A stretch of 64,000 nucleotides of DNA from Vesta saturnalis (taxonomy: Eukaryota; Arthropoda; Insecta; Coleoptera; Lampyridae): NCBI GenBank assembly GCA_036346205.1, contig JARFJB010000987.1:2057501-2121500 (forward strand), in the 5' to 3' direction. This document shows, piece by piece, positions 37,977-48,684 of the stretch. The position numbers were made by a program, and so were the translations under genes. Below the pieces are notes generated by a model, which worked only from the letters and a program-made list of their open reading frames with translations, was not told the DNA's origin and did not search any database. The stretch's first letter is position 1. Every line of letters begins with the position of its first letter.

Positions 37977-38090
37977 GAATTTAAGTATGAGCTGAAATTG
38001 GTTGAATTAAAGATTGTAAAATTGTGGGCCATTTCAAAAAATGGATACGATTGGTCCCAATTTGTTTGATGCATATTTACAAAGAAACTT

Positions 38091-38774
38091 ACGAAATTTT
38101 CTATACTCGGTGTACTCCTTCAAGTGCACCACTTCTCCCATATTTTGGCAATAATTATTTTTACCTGGTCTCTTTTAATTGATTATCTAAAACTGGTATG
38201 ATTTCTGTTTGTTTATTTTCTCTAGCTACTACGTTAATTTGACTTGCATTTGCACACAAATTTGAATTTGAATTGGTGTGTCTAAGAAAATATATTTTAT
38301 TACAGTCAACTAAAGCGCTGTAAAATATTAAAGTTATAAAAATACATAATTCATATTAGTGGGTTTTGTTTCCCCTGCAATCTATATTTACAAGAAGTTT
38401 GTCGTTAATTCGCCTCGCTTTTGTAGAATCAATTGGCTTTTGTTTGTTGGAAGCCAATAATCGCATCCAGGCAACGATAAGCTAGCGGCCACTAATCGTA
38501 CGATGGATTCGTTTAAGCGAAGAAAGAAGATCGCGAACGTAAGGCAGGTTTTTGCATGTATCCTGTTTAATGCTTAATAATTAAAAAGGTGCCTTAATCT
38601 AATCAACGTGGCTCCATTATTAAATTGAATTGATATCTAGAGGATTGTTACATTAGCTTTCGATTGAATGTTTAGTAGCAGCGTTAAACCGGCGTGCCCT
38701 TGGTTCACGCATTTTGGTTTTCTTTGCAATGGGAATTTAAAATTGTTTTGTCTGTCGTTTTGAATAAATACATA
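38091..38774. other. Nothing recognised
   Basis: This may include the lost 3' end of the Pao element, but no LTR match to its 5' flank was seen. Confidence 0.35.
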
Positions 38775-39708
38775 CTGGCGGCCATAAATAAACCAACACC
38801 CAGTAAACGCTAATGCATTTTAATGCAATTTTCAGAATACGTATATTTTATTCCTATTAAAAAAATTAATGAAAATTTCATCAAGATACAAAAAAAAATT
38901 AACCTTAATCGATAATGAAACAAAAACTCTTTTTTTTCGTTTGACATTACTTACTCAGGTGTCAATGTTAAGCATATTTGTAAGCTTAATAAGTAAAGAA
39001 ATTGGTGATACATGGAGAGGATTAACTGATCACCAAGTCTCCTTACGATCGACGTATCGAAGAATTCGATCTTTTGGGCTGAGATCATACCGACCATTGC
39101 TTTGCTACCTTTAACTCCACGCCATCGTACTGCACGGCGGTAATGGTGTAACGAGAGGTTGCATTGCAATGGAATCAAATCATCTTTAGTGATGAATCTC
39201 GATTTTGTTTATGCGCTCAAATCGGTACATTAACAACGTTCTTGAACCAGTATTACTGCCATATCTGCAAGAAATAGAAAATCCAATTTTTTAGCAAGAT
39301 AATGCGCGGCCTCATACCGCAAGGGTTGTAGGAGTTTCTAAGTACTGCTAATGATGATCTGCTTCTATGACCTTCTCGTTCACCAGACTTATCACCAACC
39401 GAACATTTGTGGGATATTGTAGGACGGAGAATAAAAGATCTACAGCCAAACAATGTAGATGCCCTTCAACAACGGATTTTAGAAGCGTGGGATGGTATAC
39501 CTCAGGTTAGCATAGATATCAACTATGCCTAATCGTCTAGCTGAATGTGTGAGAACAGAAGAGGGTAGACGCATTATTAGTGTTAACAATATTTGTATCT
39601 TGGTAAAATTTTCATCGTTTATTAATAGGAATAAAATACAAGTTTTCTGAAATTTTCACTAAAATACATCAGCGTTTACTGCGTGTTCATTTATTAATGG
39701 CGGCCAGT
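38775..39708 (+). mobile_element. Tc1-type transposon, internally deleted (934 bp)
   Basis: The ends CTGGCGGCCATAAATAAACC and (reverse complement from 39708) CTGGCGGCCATTAATAAATG are flanked by TA on both sides (38773-38774 and 39709-39710). The inverted ends run for about 110 bp with some differences. This is shorter than the usual 1.5-1.7 kb, because part of the transposase is deleted. Confidence 0.85.
39000..39560 (+). pseudogene. Tc1 transposase relic
   Basis: DNA-binding remnant (TDHQVSLRSTYRRI, 39028), WNQIIFSDESRF with the first catalytic Asp (39172), QDNARPHTARVVG with the second (39294), and SRSPDLSPTEHLWDIVGRRI with the third, Glu (39380). Sequence between the first and second blocks is mostly missing, and at least two frame changes and stops are present. 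The spacing fits the DD34E type. Confidence 0.8.
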
Positions 39709-39710
39709 AT

Positions 39711-40270
39711 ATATTTCGGTTTTATTGTTAATCATAAATGCATTAATAACACTCCAGTATAGTAGAGTTTTCTCATTGCGCTGAGTTATAGTCAAGGCAT
39801 ATAAGGAATTATTTAACAGTCATTTCAATTAAAAAGTTAGAGATATCAATCTAACAAATAAGAATTTAACAATAAAAAAGGAAACGGATCAGTTACAGTC
39901 ACAAGCAGATTACAATTACAACTATGGTTGCATTTATATTTTGGCAGCAGTACAATCAAGTGCTTCAAAGAGATCTACACTTTTCCAATCAGTTACGTCA
40001 ACGGGTTAGTATAACCATCAGTGATGATGTTGGTGATTTACTGAGACACAAAGGCCTGGCAGGCAACGTAATATTATTAACGCTTCCTCCTACATATAAG
40101 AACAAAGGTGAGGATCTCTTGCGTTTAGTGAATATGGTCGGTGGTTTTGGGATAAAAGGAGTACTGTGGGTGAGATTATCCCACATTCCAACGTTACCCA
40201 TATGGTTCACGATATATTAAGACATTGAAAAACCACAAGCCCGCACGTCTGGAAACAGTTTGCGACGCAC
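39711..40270. other. Possible Polinton 5' flank, no gene recognised
   Basis: An open frame of 98 codons at 39924-40220 has no recognisable domain. I did not find a Polinton terminal repeat here. Confidence 0.3.
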
Positions 40271-40429
40271 ATTAAAGAAATAAATATACCACGAGAGTTT
40301 ATACTCGAATACGGGATACTGCTGAACGCACCCGTACACCTATATCTGAGAATTACGACGCGTATAGTGAATCGCGGGAAACACCTAAAAGAGCCTCTTG
40401 AAGAAGACGTTCACTAGATTGGGATAAGT

Positions 40430-41444
40430 GGCGAGTATAACAAACAGTGTACTATGATCCCTCGTATCCGGCAGACTAACGCTATAAAAGGTAAATATGT
40501 CGAAGTGAACAATTGGCTGTAGGCACAGGTACATAAACCAGTCAGAAAAAAGATTCCGCGCAATTATTGTGAGCAACCTTTACGACCTTTGCGATATGCG
40601 GACTTTAATCAAACACAATGGTAGATACAATTACTTACTAACGGCTATTGATGTCTTCAGCAAGATAGCCTGGGCGAGAGCTCTTAAAACGAAGACAGCC
40701 ACCTCTATAATTGAAGCATTCACCGATATTTTTTAGTAGTGTGATAATACGCCAGCAAATCTACAGAAGGATAAAAGTAAAGAGTTTGTGGCGGGTAGTG
40801 TACAAAACTACTTCAAGAACCAAAATATCAGTTTCTATTAACAAATAACCCCGATGTAAAAGAATCTGTAATTGAAAGATTTAATAAAACATTAAAAACA
40901 AAAATGTGGCGTTATTTCACCTACAAACATTCCTACTTGGTGTACTCCAAATACTTATGAGTGCTTTCAACAATAGTCTTCATTCAAGTATAAAGATGGC
41001 GCCTGTGGCTGTAAACGAAAAAAACATTTGGAAGTGTGGAATAATCTGTACGCGAAAGGCTTAGGCACAGCCGGTAATCCTAAATATAAAGTCGATGAGT
41101 ATGAAACGAATTGGACTGAGGTTTTTACAATTAGCGCAGTGATAAAAAGAAGACCGCCAGTTTACCAAATAATCGATCTTAATAATGATCCTGTTGTGCG
41201 TACCTTTTATGAGGAAGAATTGCAAGTTGTTACGGTGGATAAAGACACCCTACTCAAAGTCGCTAAGATTTTAGAGAAGAAGGGTCGTGGTCGAAATAAA
41301 CAATACTCGGTCAAGTGGCGAAATACAGTGACAAATTTAATAGTTGGGTGTTACGTTTCAGGTGTGGAATATATCAAAATAGGGTTTTATCTCACCTTAT
41401 TGAGTAATAGTTCCTTGACGTATGTTCCTAGTCATGTGACGTGA
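40430..41444 (+). pseudogene. Polinton integrase (rve type with chromodomain-like end)
   Basis: An N-terminal phrase HKPVRKKIPRN (about 40540), then YNYLLTAIDVFSKIAWARAL (40625) with the first catalytic Asp of the integrase core, then KSKEFVAGSVQNYFKNQNIS (about 40770), all with intervening stops. The open frame 41028-41444 holds the C-terminal part: YETNWTEVFTIS, then ILEKKGRGRNKQYSVKWR, resembling the chromodomain-like tail of Polinton integrases. The enzyme would insert the element into chromosomes. This copy is not intact. Confidence 0.75.
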
Positions 41445-41493
41445 GGTTTTATTACGCAGCTGCCAAAACGAATAAAATTAACGGGATCATGTC

Positions 41494-42190
41494 TTGCAGG
41501 CATATCGGAAATTCAACATCCTTGCTGCGTTAAGTAAGACATACAATTTAATTTATTATAGCAGTGAGCCACTTAACAATAGAAGAGGATGTGCTAGAAG
41601 CGATATTAAAAAGACTGTAGCTTATCTTCAACACGACATCGAGAAAATCAGTTATATTGAGGACGGATGGTATGTGTTACCTTTCGCTTCTGGAAATTAT
41701 GCTAGCATAGAAGAAATTACCAACGAGATAATTGATCACGAGCTAATAGGTAGATTGTTAGCAATTGAATGCCATAATCTAACTAAGCACGTCACTACGA
41801 AGTTAAAAACAACGCTATCGCTATTCGGACTCACAGTGTTTGACCTTACAGTTTTGGTATCGTCCGTATTAAAATATATCTTTGGAACCAATACCACCGC
41901 ACCTCGCTAGTATATGAATAGGTTTACCAAAGCAAATGTTTGTTTATTGCGTTGAACCGCAAATTGTGGGTGATGTTTTATCGCCATTTATGCGTATAAT
42001 AAACATTACTTCAGAAAACTATGCTTACGGAACTCATAAAGACATGTTTTTTTCACGTGCATACTACATGCCAGTTATGACACGGGAATTTGAACACATT
42101 GAGATTAATATAAGCAAATACGGGCTCAACGACGCCATTCGAGTTTGGAACGTCGTGATTGAAGAGAATACACGTCAAAAGATCGCAGCC
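41494..42190 (+). pseudogene. Polinton minor (penton-like) capsid protein, broken
   Basis: The first frame (41494-41910) includes DGWYVLPFASGNYASIEEI, a motif near the start of Polinton minor capsid proteins. A second frame (from 41936) carries VEPQIVGDVLSPFMRI and FSRAYYMPVMTREFEHIEIN, the conserved C-terminal half. At least one frame break separates them. The expected final segment is cut off where the inverted-repeat element begins at about 42170. The assignment rests on family wording I recognise, with no structural check. Confidence 0.65.
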
Positions 42191-42810
42191 AAAAGGTCAG
42201 GCGACAAAAGATCGCGGTCAGAATGTCGCACAATAAATAATCGCATGCGACAACCAATCGCATACGACAAAAGATCGCATACAAAAATGATTATATATCT
42301 TCATACACCTTCTCACACCTACACACACCTACACACACCTACAGTCACCTACACACACCTACACACCTACACACACCTACACACATCTACACAAACCTCA
42401 CACACCTACACAAATCTACACACACCTACGCACACCTTCATACACCTACACACACCTACACACACCTACACACGCACGCGCACACGCACACGCACACGCA
42501 CACGCACACGGACACGCACACGCACACGCACACGCACACACACGCACACGCACACCCACACGTCACCCACACCTACACCCGCACCCCCCCCCCCCCACAC
42601 ACAGACACACACACAAACACACACACACACACACCGACAAACATACACACACATGCACGCACGCACATACACTCACGCACACACACGCACCTTTATAGTA
42701 TGTGATATTTTTTAGTGTGCGATCAATTGTCGCATGCGATCATTTGTCGTGCGTTTTGACCGTGATATTTTTTCGCGTGACCTTTTGGCTGCGGTCTCTT
42801 GACGTATGAC
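42170..42810. mobile_element. Inverted-repeat element with a CA-rich minisatellite core
   Basis: Sequence at 42170-42290 (GATCGCAGCCAAAAGGTCA, then repeated GATCGCATGCGACAA-like units) recurs as its reverse complement at 42712-42810. The arms are about 110 bp and built from short subunits around the palindrome TCGCATGCGA. The core is (CACACCTA)n grading to CA/CG repeat, with a C tract of ten at about 42588-42597. It has no coding capacity and interrupts the minor capsid gene. Confidence 0.75.
42297..42690. repeat. (CACACCTA)n and (CA/CG)n minisatellite
   Basis: ACCTACACAC units recur about 20 times, followed by CACACG repeats and a poly-C run. Long open frames here are artefacts of the repeat. 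Confidence 0.95.
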
Positions 42811-42904
42811 CGTTTGAAGCTACACTTTAAGAAAAGTACAATAATGGTTTGTCCTTATCAACAACATTACATGAATCAGGCCGGTAATGGTATGTGATCC
42901 ATTT

Positions 42905-43173
42905 ACAGAGAAGCGCCATATCAGCGTACATATGGAATAGGAAGTTGGTTAGGTGGCATATTTAGAAGTATAATACTGTTATTCAAATCTGGCGCAAAGG
43001 CTATTGGGAAAGAAGCTCTAAGAACAGGGACCAACATTCTTGGGACGTCATAGAAGATCGTTCTAGTAGAGTCATTTCAAGAAAGCTTACACGAGGTAGG
43101 TCGAAATCTTAAACGTAAATTCGATAAGAAAATCGATAAAATCATGGGAAGTCCGGGCTATAAAGGAGTGTAA
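42905..43173 (+). pseudogene. Polinton small basic, core/PX-like protein
   Basis: The sequence reads YGIGSWLGGIFRSI, then FKSGAKAIGKEALRTGTN, one stop, then NLKRKFDKKIDKIMGSPGYK. Glycine-rich, hydrophobic and strongly basic segments in this order are seen in the small protein next to the major capsid gene in Polintons. It precedes the capsid gene by about 70 bp. A stop near 43050 breaks it. Confidence 0.55.
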
Positions 43174-43239
43174 TAGCCCGCCTCTGTTGAGAACTGCTAA
43201 GAGGAAACCTACTTACAACGATATACTTTCAAAATAATA

Positions 43240-44884
43240 ATGGATTTTCTACATGCACAATCGTGTGAATGCATTAAGCCCGAATTAGATTTATTCGCTG
43301 TACCATCAACGCAGACAAGTATCGAGAGTGGTGAATTAATAGTTTACAAACCCTTACCTGCTCTGAGTGATGACACCGCAATAAAATTTGTAGGGTCTGA
43401 AAATGTAAACGATTACATAGATTTAAGTCAGACCATATTGTACATCACAGCCAAAATTCTAAAGCAAGGCACTACAGCTCTTATTGGCACGGATGTTGTA
43501 GCACCAGTAAACAGTTGAGTAGATTCGCTGTTTTCACAAGTGGAGGTTTACTTTAATTAGAAAATGTTGTCGCAACCAAATAACACCTATGCCTACCGCT
43601 CATATATCGAGCCGCTGCTAAACTATGGAAAGGAGGCCACGATTTCACACCTAGGTTGCACTCCATGGGACAATGATACAGACAGATAGATGAATACATT
43701 GGGACACGCAAGTAACGGTTTATCAAAACGTCAAAGCACTTACAACCACAAGCAAACAGGTTGAGATATTTGGCCACGTGCACTTGGATTTGTTTGATCA
43801 AGAAAAGTTTCTCATAAGCGGTCTTAAACTAAAGGCTAAATTTGTACGATTAAGGGATACCTTTAATCTAATGGCGACAGCCGGTTCCAATTACAATAGG
43901 AAAATTATGGATCCTAGTTTACTGGTGAAACGTATGAGGCCCAATCCAATCATTATAATTTCGCACGGTAAACTTTAGAAACAAAACGGGCTAGTATAGT
44001 TGTGATAACGCGATCTGCTTAGCATTCGGGAGGTAATGGGTTCGATTCCCATTTCTGTCTGCCCTGTATGAAATTTTTTCAGGGGGTTTCCCTCATACAC
44101 ATATACCGGCATGGTCACTACGTATACGCACAAAATGTGCGGCTGTTTAGGCGAATGCTGGGGTTGCATCTTCCAATTCAGAACCCTAACTTCTTCCCTT
44201 CCGATCCTATCCTAACCACACCTGCCCTTAAGCTAAAGGAGCTTGGAAAGGCCACGCAGCCTGCTCTCTCACTTGGGAAGGTAATGCAACACGTGCCCCT
44301 TTCCTTTTCGTTTCCTTAGAAACAACTGCAGTAAAATGCCCTTTTAAAAGGACAGACGTAAAAGTGTTAACATTCAGCGAATTTCAATGAATAATATTTT
44401 CCTGGGTCCGTTACCTAAACGATGTTTCGTAGGATTTGTAGCAAATAGAGCCTTCAACGGCGATTAAACCTCACATCAGTTCAATTTTCATCACAACAAT
44501 ATTAACTACATGTATTGATGTATTGGCGGCCACCAAATTCATTCGAAGGCCTTACAAACAAACTTTACAGCTAATGGTTTATATGTAAGAGTGTATCGCA
44601 TCATATACTTCGGTACGAGTATTCATTTTTTGAATGAGGGCAACAATATATCGAAAAGCAGTTACCCCAACGGCTACTGTTTAATGGACTTTGACCTAAT
44701 TCCTGACTTGTCTGCAAACGCTAACGCTCACTGGAATTCAGTTAGAAACGGTTCTCTGTGTCTGGAAGTCAGCCTTGAACAAGTTCTTGTGGAACCCGTT
44801 AACTGATTGATGTATCCCGAATTCGATACCGTGATGGAGATCGATAAACATCGTTTAATAATGGTTATTCGTCGTAGGCTCTAA
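43240..44884 (+). pseudogene. Polinton major capsid protein (double jelly-roll type), broken
   Basis: The open start (43240-43518) shows MDFLHAQSCECIKPELDLF and the PPTQTS-like phrase VPSTQTSIESGE, with NDYIDLSQTILYITAKI: the typical N-terminus of Polinton capsid proteins. After a stop near 43516, further pieces follow in several frames (YIEPLLNYG near 43600, FDLIPDLSANANAHWNSVRNG near 44690) up to TAA at 44882-44884. A SINE at 43985-44315 interrupts the gene. Many stops mean no capsid can be made. The C-terminal part after the SINE (44591-44806) is open. Confidence 0.75.
43985..44315 (+). mobile_element. tRNA-derived SINE with 10-bp target duplication
   Basis: TTAGAAACAA occurs at 43975-43984 and again at 44316-44325, flanking a 331-bp insert. 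The head resembles a tRNA with a perfect B-box (GGTTCGATTCC, about 44038-44050) and an A-box-like stretch about 40 bp before it. The body continues to a T/C-rich tail. It would be transcribed by RNA polymerase III and moved by a LINE. It lies in the capsid pseudogene, so it postdates the Polinton. Confidence 0.85.
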
Positions 44885-45390
44885 CGGAAATATGATGTCT
44901 ATTGGCCACGTTCTACATAAATATTTGTGTAGCTAATTACGACAAAAACATTGTTCAAAATCTATTTATTATTTATATCGTTCTTTTTTTCTGAGATATA
45001 GGACAGATCTACATACGTGGTACGAAGTTTGGTCACAGGAAAGGATACAGATATACTCCGTTAATAAAGGTAACTGTAACCCAGATCATTCGAAACTTCT
45101 ACTTAAAATTTGTTTTTTCACTTGTAAAAAGTTTTGCCGCACATTCCGATAAGTGATAATTTTTGTTGGTATACGGTGAGGAACTAAACGTTCTTGCAAC
45201 TTGTTTAATAAACATCGATGTAAAACGTTATTTTGTTCGTCATAAGGGCCTCCAATTGCTGTGTCGTTTTACCCGTACGGGAAAGTTCAATAGAAAATTT
45301 TTAACGTTTTAGAAAATCATAATAGTCGGAAATTATATCGACAGTCATGAAGTGAAGATGCGATGGCTAACGCAATAAATGTAGAAGGGG
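44885..45390. other. Nothing recognised
   Basis: This lies between the Polinton capsid stop and the next transposase relic. No further Polinton gene and no terminal repeat was found. Confidence 0.35.
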
Positions 45391-45391
45391 A

Positions 45392-46830
45392 ATGGGTCGG
45401 CTAAAAGCGCCCAAGACATTCAACGTTTCCCACACAACACTGAGACGACAGGTTAATGATACACCTGTTACGGCTAAACGTACCAAGAAGGTACTTGGAC
45501 TGTGTTTGACTACTTTTGATGAAGCTCTTAAAGAGCACCTTGTTGACCATGTCATGCTATTCAAATCGCGACTTTATGGAGTTACCGTTATTAAAAAAAT
45601 AGCATATCAATTAGCTAGCACATTTTAGTTTACATAGATTTAGAAACGATCGCTTGGGAAACGAAAGGCTTAGAGGATTTCGTGAAACGCATCCTGAAAT
45701 CTCCTTGAGGTAACCTGTTGCAAGAACCATGACTCTTAACAAGCCATAAATAAGAAAAAAAATTGATATCCTCCCTGCTGCAAAAAAATAAAAAACTACC
45801 ATTCCTCGAATTTATGATATGGGTGAAAGTGGCTCACCTACCGGTCAGCGACCACCGAAAGTGTTTGTCAGAGCCGGAAGGAAGCAGATAAGATCTCTGA
45901 CTTCAGCCGTACGAGGTCAACACGTCACTTGCGTGTGTTGTATGAACTCTGTGAGTCGTTTTGTACCATCTGCTCTAATTTTTTCAAGGAAAAATAGAAC
46001 AAATGAATTGTTAGATGCAGCACCCCAAGGTACATTGTATTTTTTTCAACGAAAACGGACTCATTTGTTTTATGGTTAAAACCCATCCAAGGTTTTGTTG
46101 GTGCCTTTAAAGACTCTAAATTGGATATGGGCTTTTTCGGGCCGCTATATACAACTAGGAATGCCGCACATAGTTGAAAAATCATCCTGAATGCATAATT
46201 ACCCAGTTTCAAATTATTGATGTATTTACTGTTTTTTAGGGACGAGCAGCAACTGTACATAACGCCACCACTGGTTTTTTAAAGACTGGAATCGATCCAT
46301 TAAACCCAAAAGTTTTTACCGACCACTTTTTTTGCATCTGCTGAAACTACTAACATTTTTAATAATAGGTCACATATGGTAACGCAGGAAGTTACCACGG
46401 AAAACCAAGGTGAAATCAAGTTCACCTTGCAAGAAATACCACAAGTTCCAATAACAGCTTCCTCTATACGAAAAAAAAAGGAAGGCGACTCCTAGTGTTT
46501 CAACTTCTTCAAATTTAGAAAAAACTGAAGGAAAGAGCCAATACCAAGAGAAGTATTGAATCCGGACGATCCAAAAAAAATGTTTTCCAAACAGCCACTG
46601 CTTCTACGTCTTTTGTTGAAGAGGAAGGTCCGAAAGATCACAATGCATCTGGAGATGACGATAAGTATGCTTACCTATACTGAAATGAGCTAATTAAAAA
46701 CTCCAAACCAAGGTAAGTTTGGTTACAGTGTGGTTTAGTAGAAGACTGGGCCCACAGTGAATGTGCGGGTAAACCAACTAAGGCAAAAACATTTGTTTAT
46801 GACGTTTGTACGTAAATGACGGATACCATT
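45392..46830 (+). pseudogene. Pogo/Tigger-type transposase relic with C-terminal zinc-finger remnant
   Basis: The first frame (45392-45628) is the psq-type DNA-binding part (LKAPKTFNVSHTTLRRQVND). The second (45819-46078) begins the DDE domain (PPKVFVRAGRKQIRSLTSA). Later fragments include TGIDPLNPKVFTDHFF (about 46268). Near 46715-46800, WLQCGLVEDWAHSECAG resembles the PHD-like cysteine motif that ends several insect pogo transposases. The central catalytic region is largely missing. It differs from the 26923-29668 element. Terminal repeats were not located. Confidence 0.65.
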
Positions 46831-47575
46831 TTAAAAGCATCCTGGTCGCTAAAACGCCAGGCCTAAAGTTCAATGGTTTTGCGTCCCTTATTTCAATGTA
46901 GATTACCAAAATCTGTAATCCATACCCTTTCTGACCATTTTACGTAAAAAATTAAAGCACTAAGCTAATTTAAATGTCATTTTAGGACACCTTCCTCTAA
47001 TAAACATATCTCTGACAATCTATGTTCATTACAAGAAAAGTTTGTATTCTCAGTTTGCATTTCATATATAGGAGATGAAGATAATACACTATCTGTGGGT
47101 CATTATATGGCATATTCAATTCCCAAGTAGTATTTGGGCAATCTATGATGACCCCAAACCAAATGTAGCAAACGCTGATATTAGTAAGAAGCTATTATGC
47201 ACACTAAATATTAAAAAAATCATTATAATCCTTATTTTTTCTTAATTTTAAATCGTTCGGTTTCTTACAGAAATATACGATTAATAATTAGAAGCATTTT
47301 TTATAAATTTCTGACCAATGTGAGAGCACATTCACAAATCTCCCAGACTTATTATTAGAAAAAATATTGTTTCAATTTTATACTGTAGCGAATTATTCGG
47401 TAGTTTCCCGAACATTACCATTTATCTTCACTTGGTTACTGCTTAGTGTGTAAAAGGGAAAATCTTTTAAGCGAAACCTAGAGGCTGTACACTACATTGC
47501 ATATAGTAAACGACAGCAATGGACAAAATATACCAAGATACAATTATGGAACTTATTTGCGTTGTAGGTATGGAC
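46831..47575. other. Nothing recognised
   Basis: AT-rich DNA downstream of the NAB gene end and of the pogo relic. Confidence 0.35.
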
Positions 47576-47599
47576 AAAATGCATCGAGGTACAATTATG

Positions 47600-47830
47600 A
47601 GCCTATTTATATAGTAGGCAAAAACACATATAGTGGCATGATCACTGCGTGCACGCACATCATGTGCAGCTATTTAGGCGCATGCTGGGGTGATATCGTC
47701 TCCCTCAGATCCTTAACTCCATTCCTTCCAATCTTATACTGACCGCACCCATCTTTAATGCCACCATGCATATATGCGTAATGTATGTATGCTGAGAATC
47801 CATCGCTGTGGAAAGCTCGAGCAACTAGGG
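47600..47830 (+). mobile_element. SINE fragment, same family as 43985-44315
   Basis: It carries ACATATAGTGGCATGATCAC, TGTGCAGCTATTTAGGCGCA and GCTGGGGTGATATC in the same order as the middle of the full SINE. The tRNA-like head is absent. Confidence 0.5.
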
Positions 47831-48229
47831 TGCTTTTATTTTCGTTCATGAATCTGTAGAAGTAAAAGTAGAAAAAATGTTCCGTGTGTGGGCAATAGCT
47901 TTCTTATGTAGGGGCTCAAAAAATCAGACTTCCGGACCCTTCCGGGAAGGGTAATCGGAAGAAACGAACAAAATATGTGATTTATGGAACTTCCTTTCAT
48001 TGCATTCCTATGTACAGACTGGCGAGATAGCTCCACTGGTCACAATGCTGTATTTTGTTAACAGCAATAGGTAGTGAAAATGAAGTATAAGTTTGTAAAA
48101 TACATAATTAGTACTAAATGATAGTTGCGTAGGGGCTTGTTCGGGCTACTGTGTAGGGGCTGGCTTTACGGGCGCGAAGCCTATGTGTGCTTAGTTCTAA
48201 CCTGAGAGTGCGGAGGAATTCATAATATT

Positions 48230-48377
48230 TAAATAAATATAGACATACATAAACTCAAACATGATGTATTTATTATTATTTATTTGTTAAAGATACAGAC
48301 ACCTTTGTACAAATAAACAGAATCTTAAAAAAACTTTATTAGTGTTTTCTCTTAATATGTAATTAAATATTAACAAA
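48230..48377 (-). promoter_or_regulatory. Probable NAB 3' UTR start with polyadenylation signals
   Basis: Immediately beyond the NAB stop on the minus strand, TTTATT (AATAAA on the coding strand) occurs near 48333 and several times at 48262-48285. Which one is used is unknown. Confidence 0.4.
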
Positions 48378-48548
48378 TTATTGATCTATTTTTCGATTTT
48401 CCCTTGAATCTGAAGCCAAAATGGTAGGTGACATCGCCAATGCCGGATTAGCTACAGCAATGATATTATCACCACTTGCAGCTATTATCTTTGGTGAAAA
48501 CTTCCTGGTCTCTTCCGTTTCCGAATGACAATTATCTTCAAGAACCCT
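48378..48548 (-). CDS. NAB exon 8: C-terminus and stop
   Basis: The acceptor is CTTATTGCAG|AGG. The product runs from RVLEDNCHSETEETRKFSPK to NRKIDQ and TAA at 48378-48380, with a hydrophobic patch IIAASGDNIIAVANPALAM in the middle. It is phase-compatible with exon 7 (or exon 6 directly). The tail varies between animals, so its assignment rests mainly on splicing logic. Confidence 0.75.
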   Translation of the reverse strand, partial: RVLEDNCHSETEETRKFSPKIIAASGDNIIAVANPALAMSPTILASDSRENRKIDQ

Positions 48549-48605
48549 CTGCAATAAGTGCGTTTTAGCTTTGTAAACACAATATACGCTCATCATTTTA
48601 CTTAC

Positions 48606-48638
48606 CACGCCATTATTTTCTTGGTATACATTTTCGCC
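48606..48638 (-). CDS. NAB exon 7 (33-bp microexon)
   Basis: The segment is bounded by ATTTTTAG|GG and GCGTG|GTAAGT. Its 11 codons (GENVYQENNGV) are in phase 0 at both ends, so it can be included or skipped without a frame change. Confidence 0.65.
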
Positions 48639-48684
48639 CTAAAAATGTCTTTAAAAGTTATTGCAATTGCATCGAATTACTAAC

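Larger units (their letters stand above)
34848..38090 (+). mobile_element. BEL/Pao LTR retrotransposon, decayed
   Basis: Gag, protease, reverse transcriptase and the pre-integrase segment appear in BEL/Pao order on the + strand, all interrupted. I did not find convincing LTRs: the flanks 34400-34850 and 38090-38770 share no obvious repeat. The integrase core is missing after about 37976. Confidence 0.75.
40430..44884 (+). mobile_element. Polinton/Maverick virus-like element, decayed and partial
   Basis: In order on the + strand: retroviral-type integrase, minor (penton-like) capsid protein, a small basic core-like protein, and major capsid protein. This gene set is typical of Polintons, large DNA elements related to adintoviruses and virophages. 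DNA polymerase B, the packaging ATPase and the maturation protease were not found, so the copy is a fragment. It contains two later insertions (42170-42810 and 43985-44315). All genes are interrupted. Confidence 0.8.

Noticed and set aside
37556..38074. 172-codon minus-strand frame
   Set aside because: The plus strand in the same place shows Pao-type sequence (PLWWSG), so this is a shadow frame.
34560..38770. Complete BEL/Pao element with two LTRs
   Set aside because: I compared the flanks at 34400-34850 and 38090-38770 and saw no convincing repeat.
42297..42715. A 259-codon frame running from the minor capsid remnant into Thr/His/Tyr repeats
   Set aside because: Only the part before about 42170 resembles a protein; the rest is translated minisatellite.
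44005..44060. A functional tRNA gene
   Set aside because: The B-box is perfect, but the acceptor stem does not close, and the sequence is the head of a 331-bp insert with target duplications, so it is a SINE.
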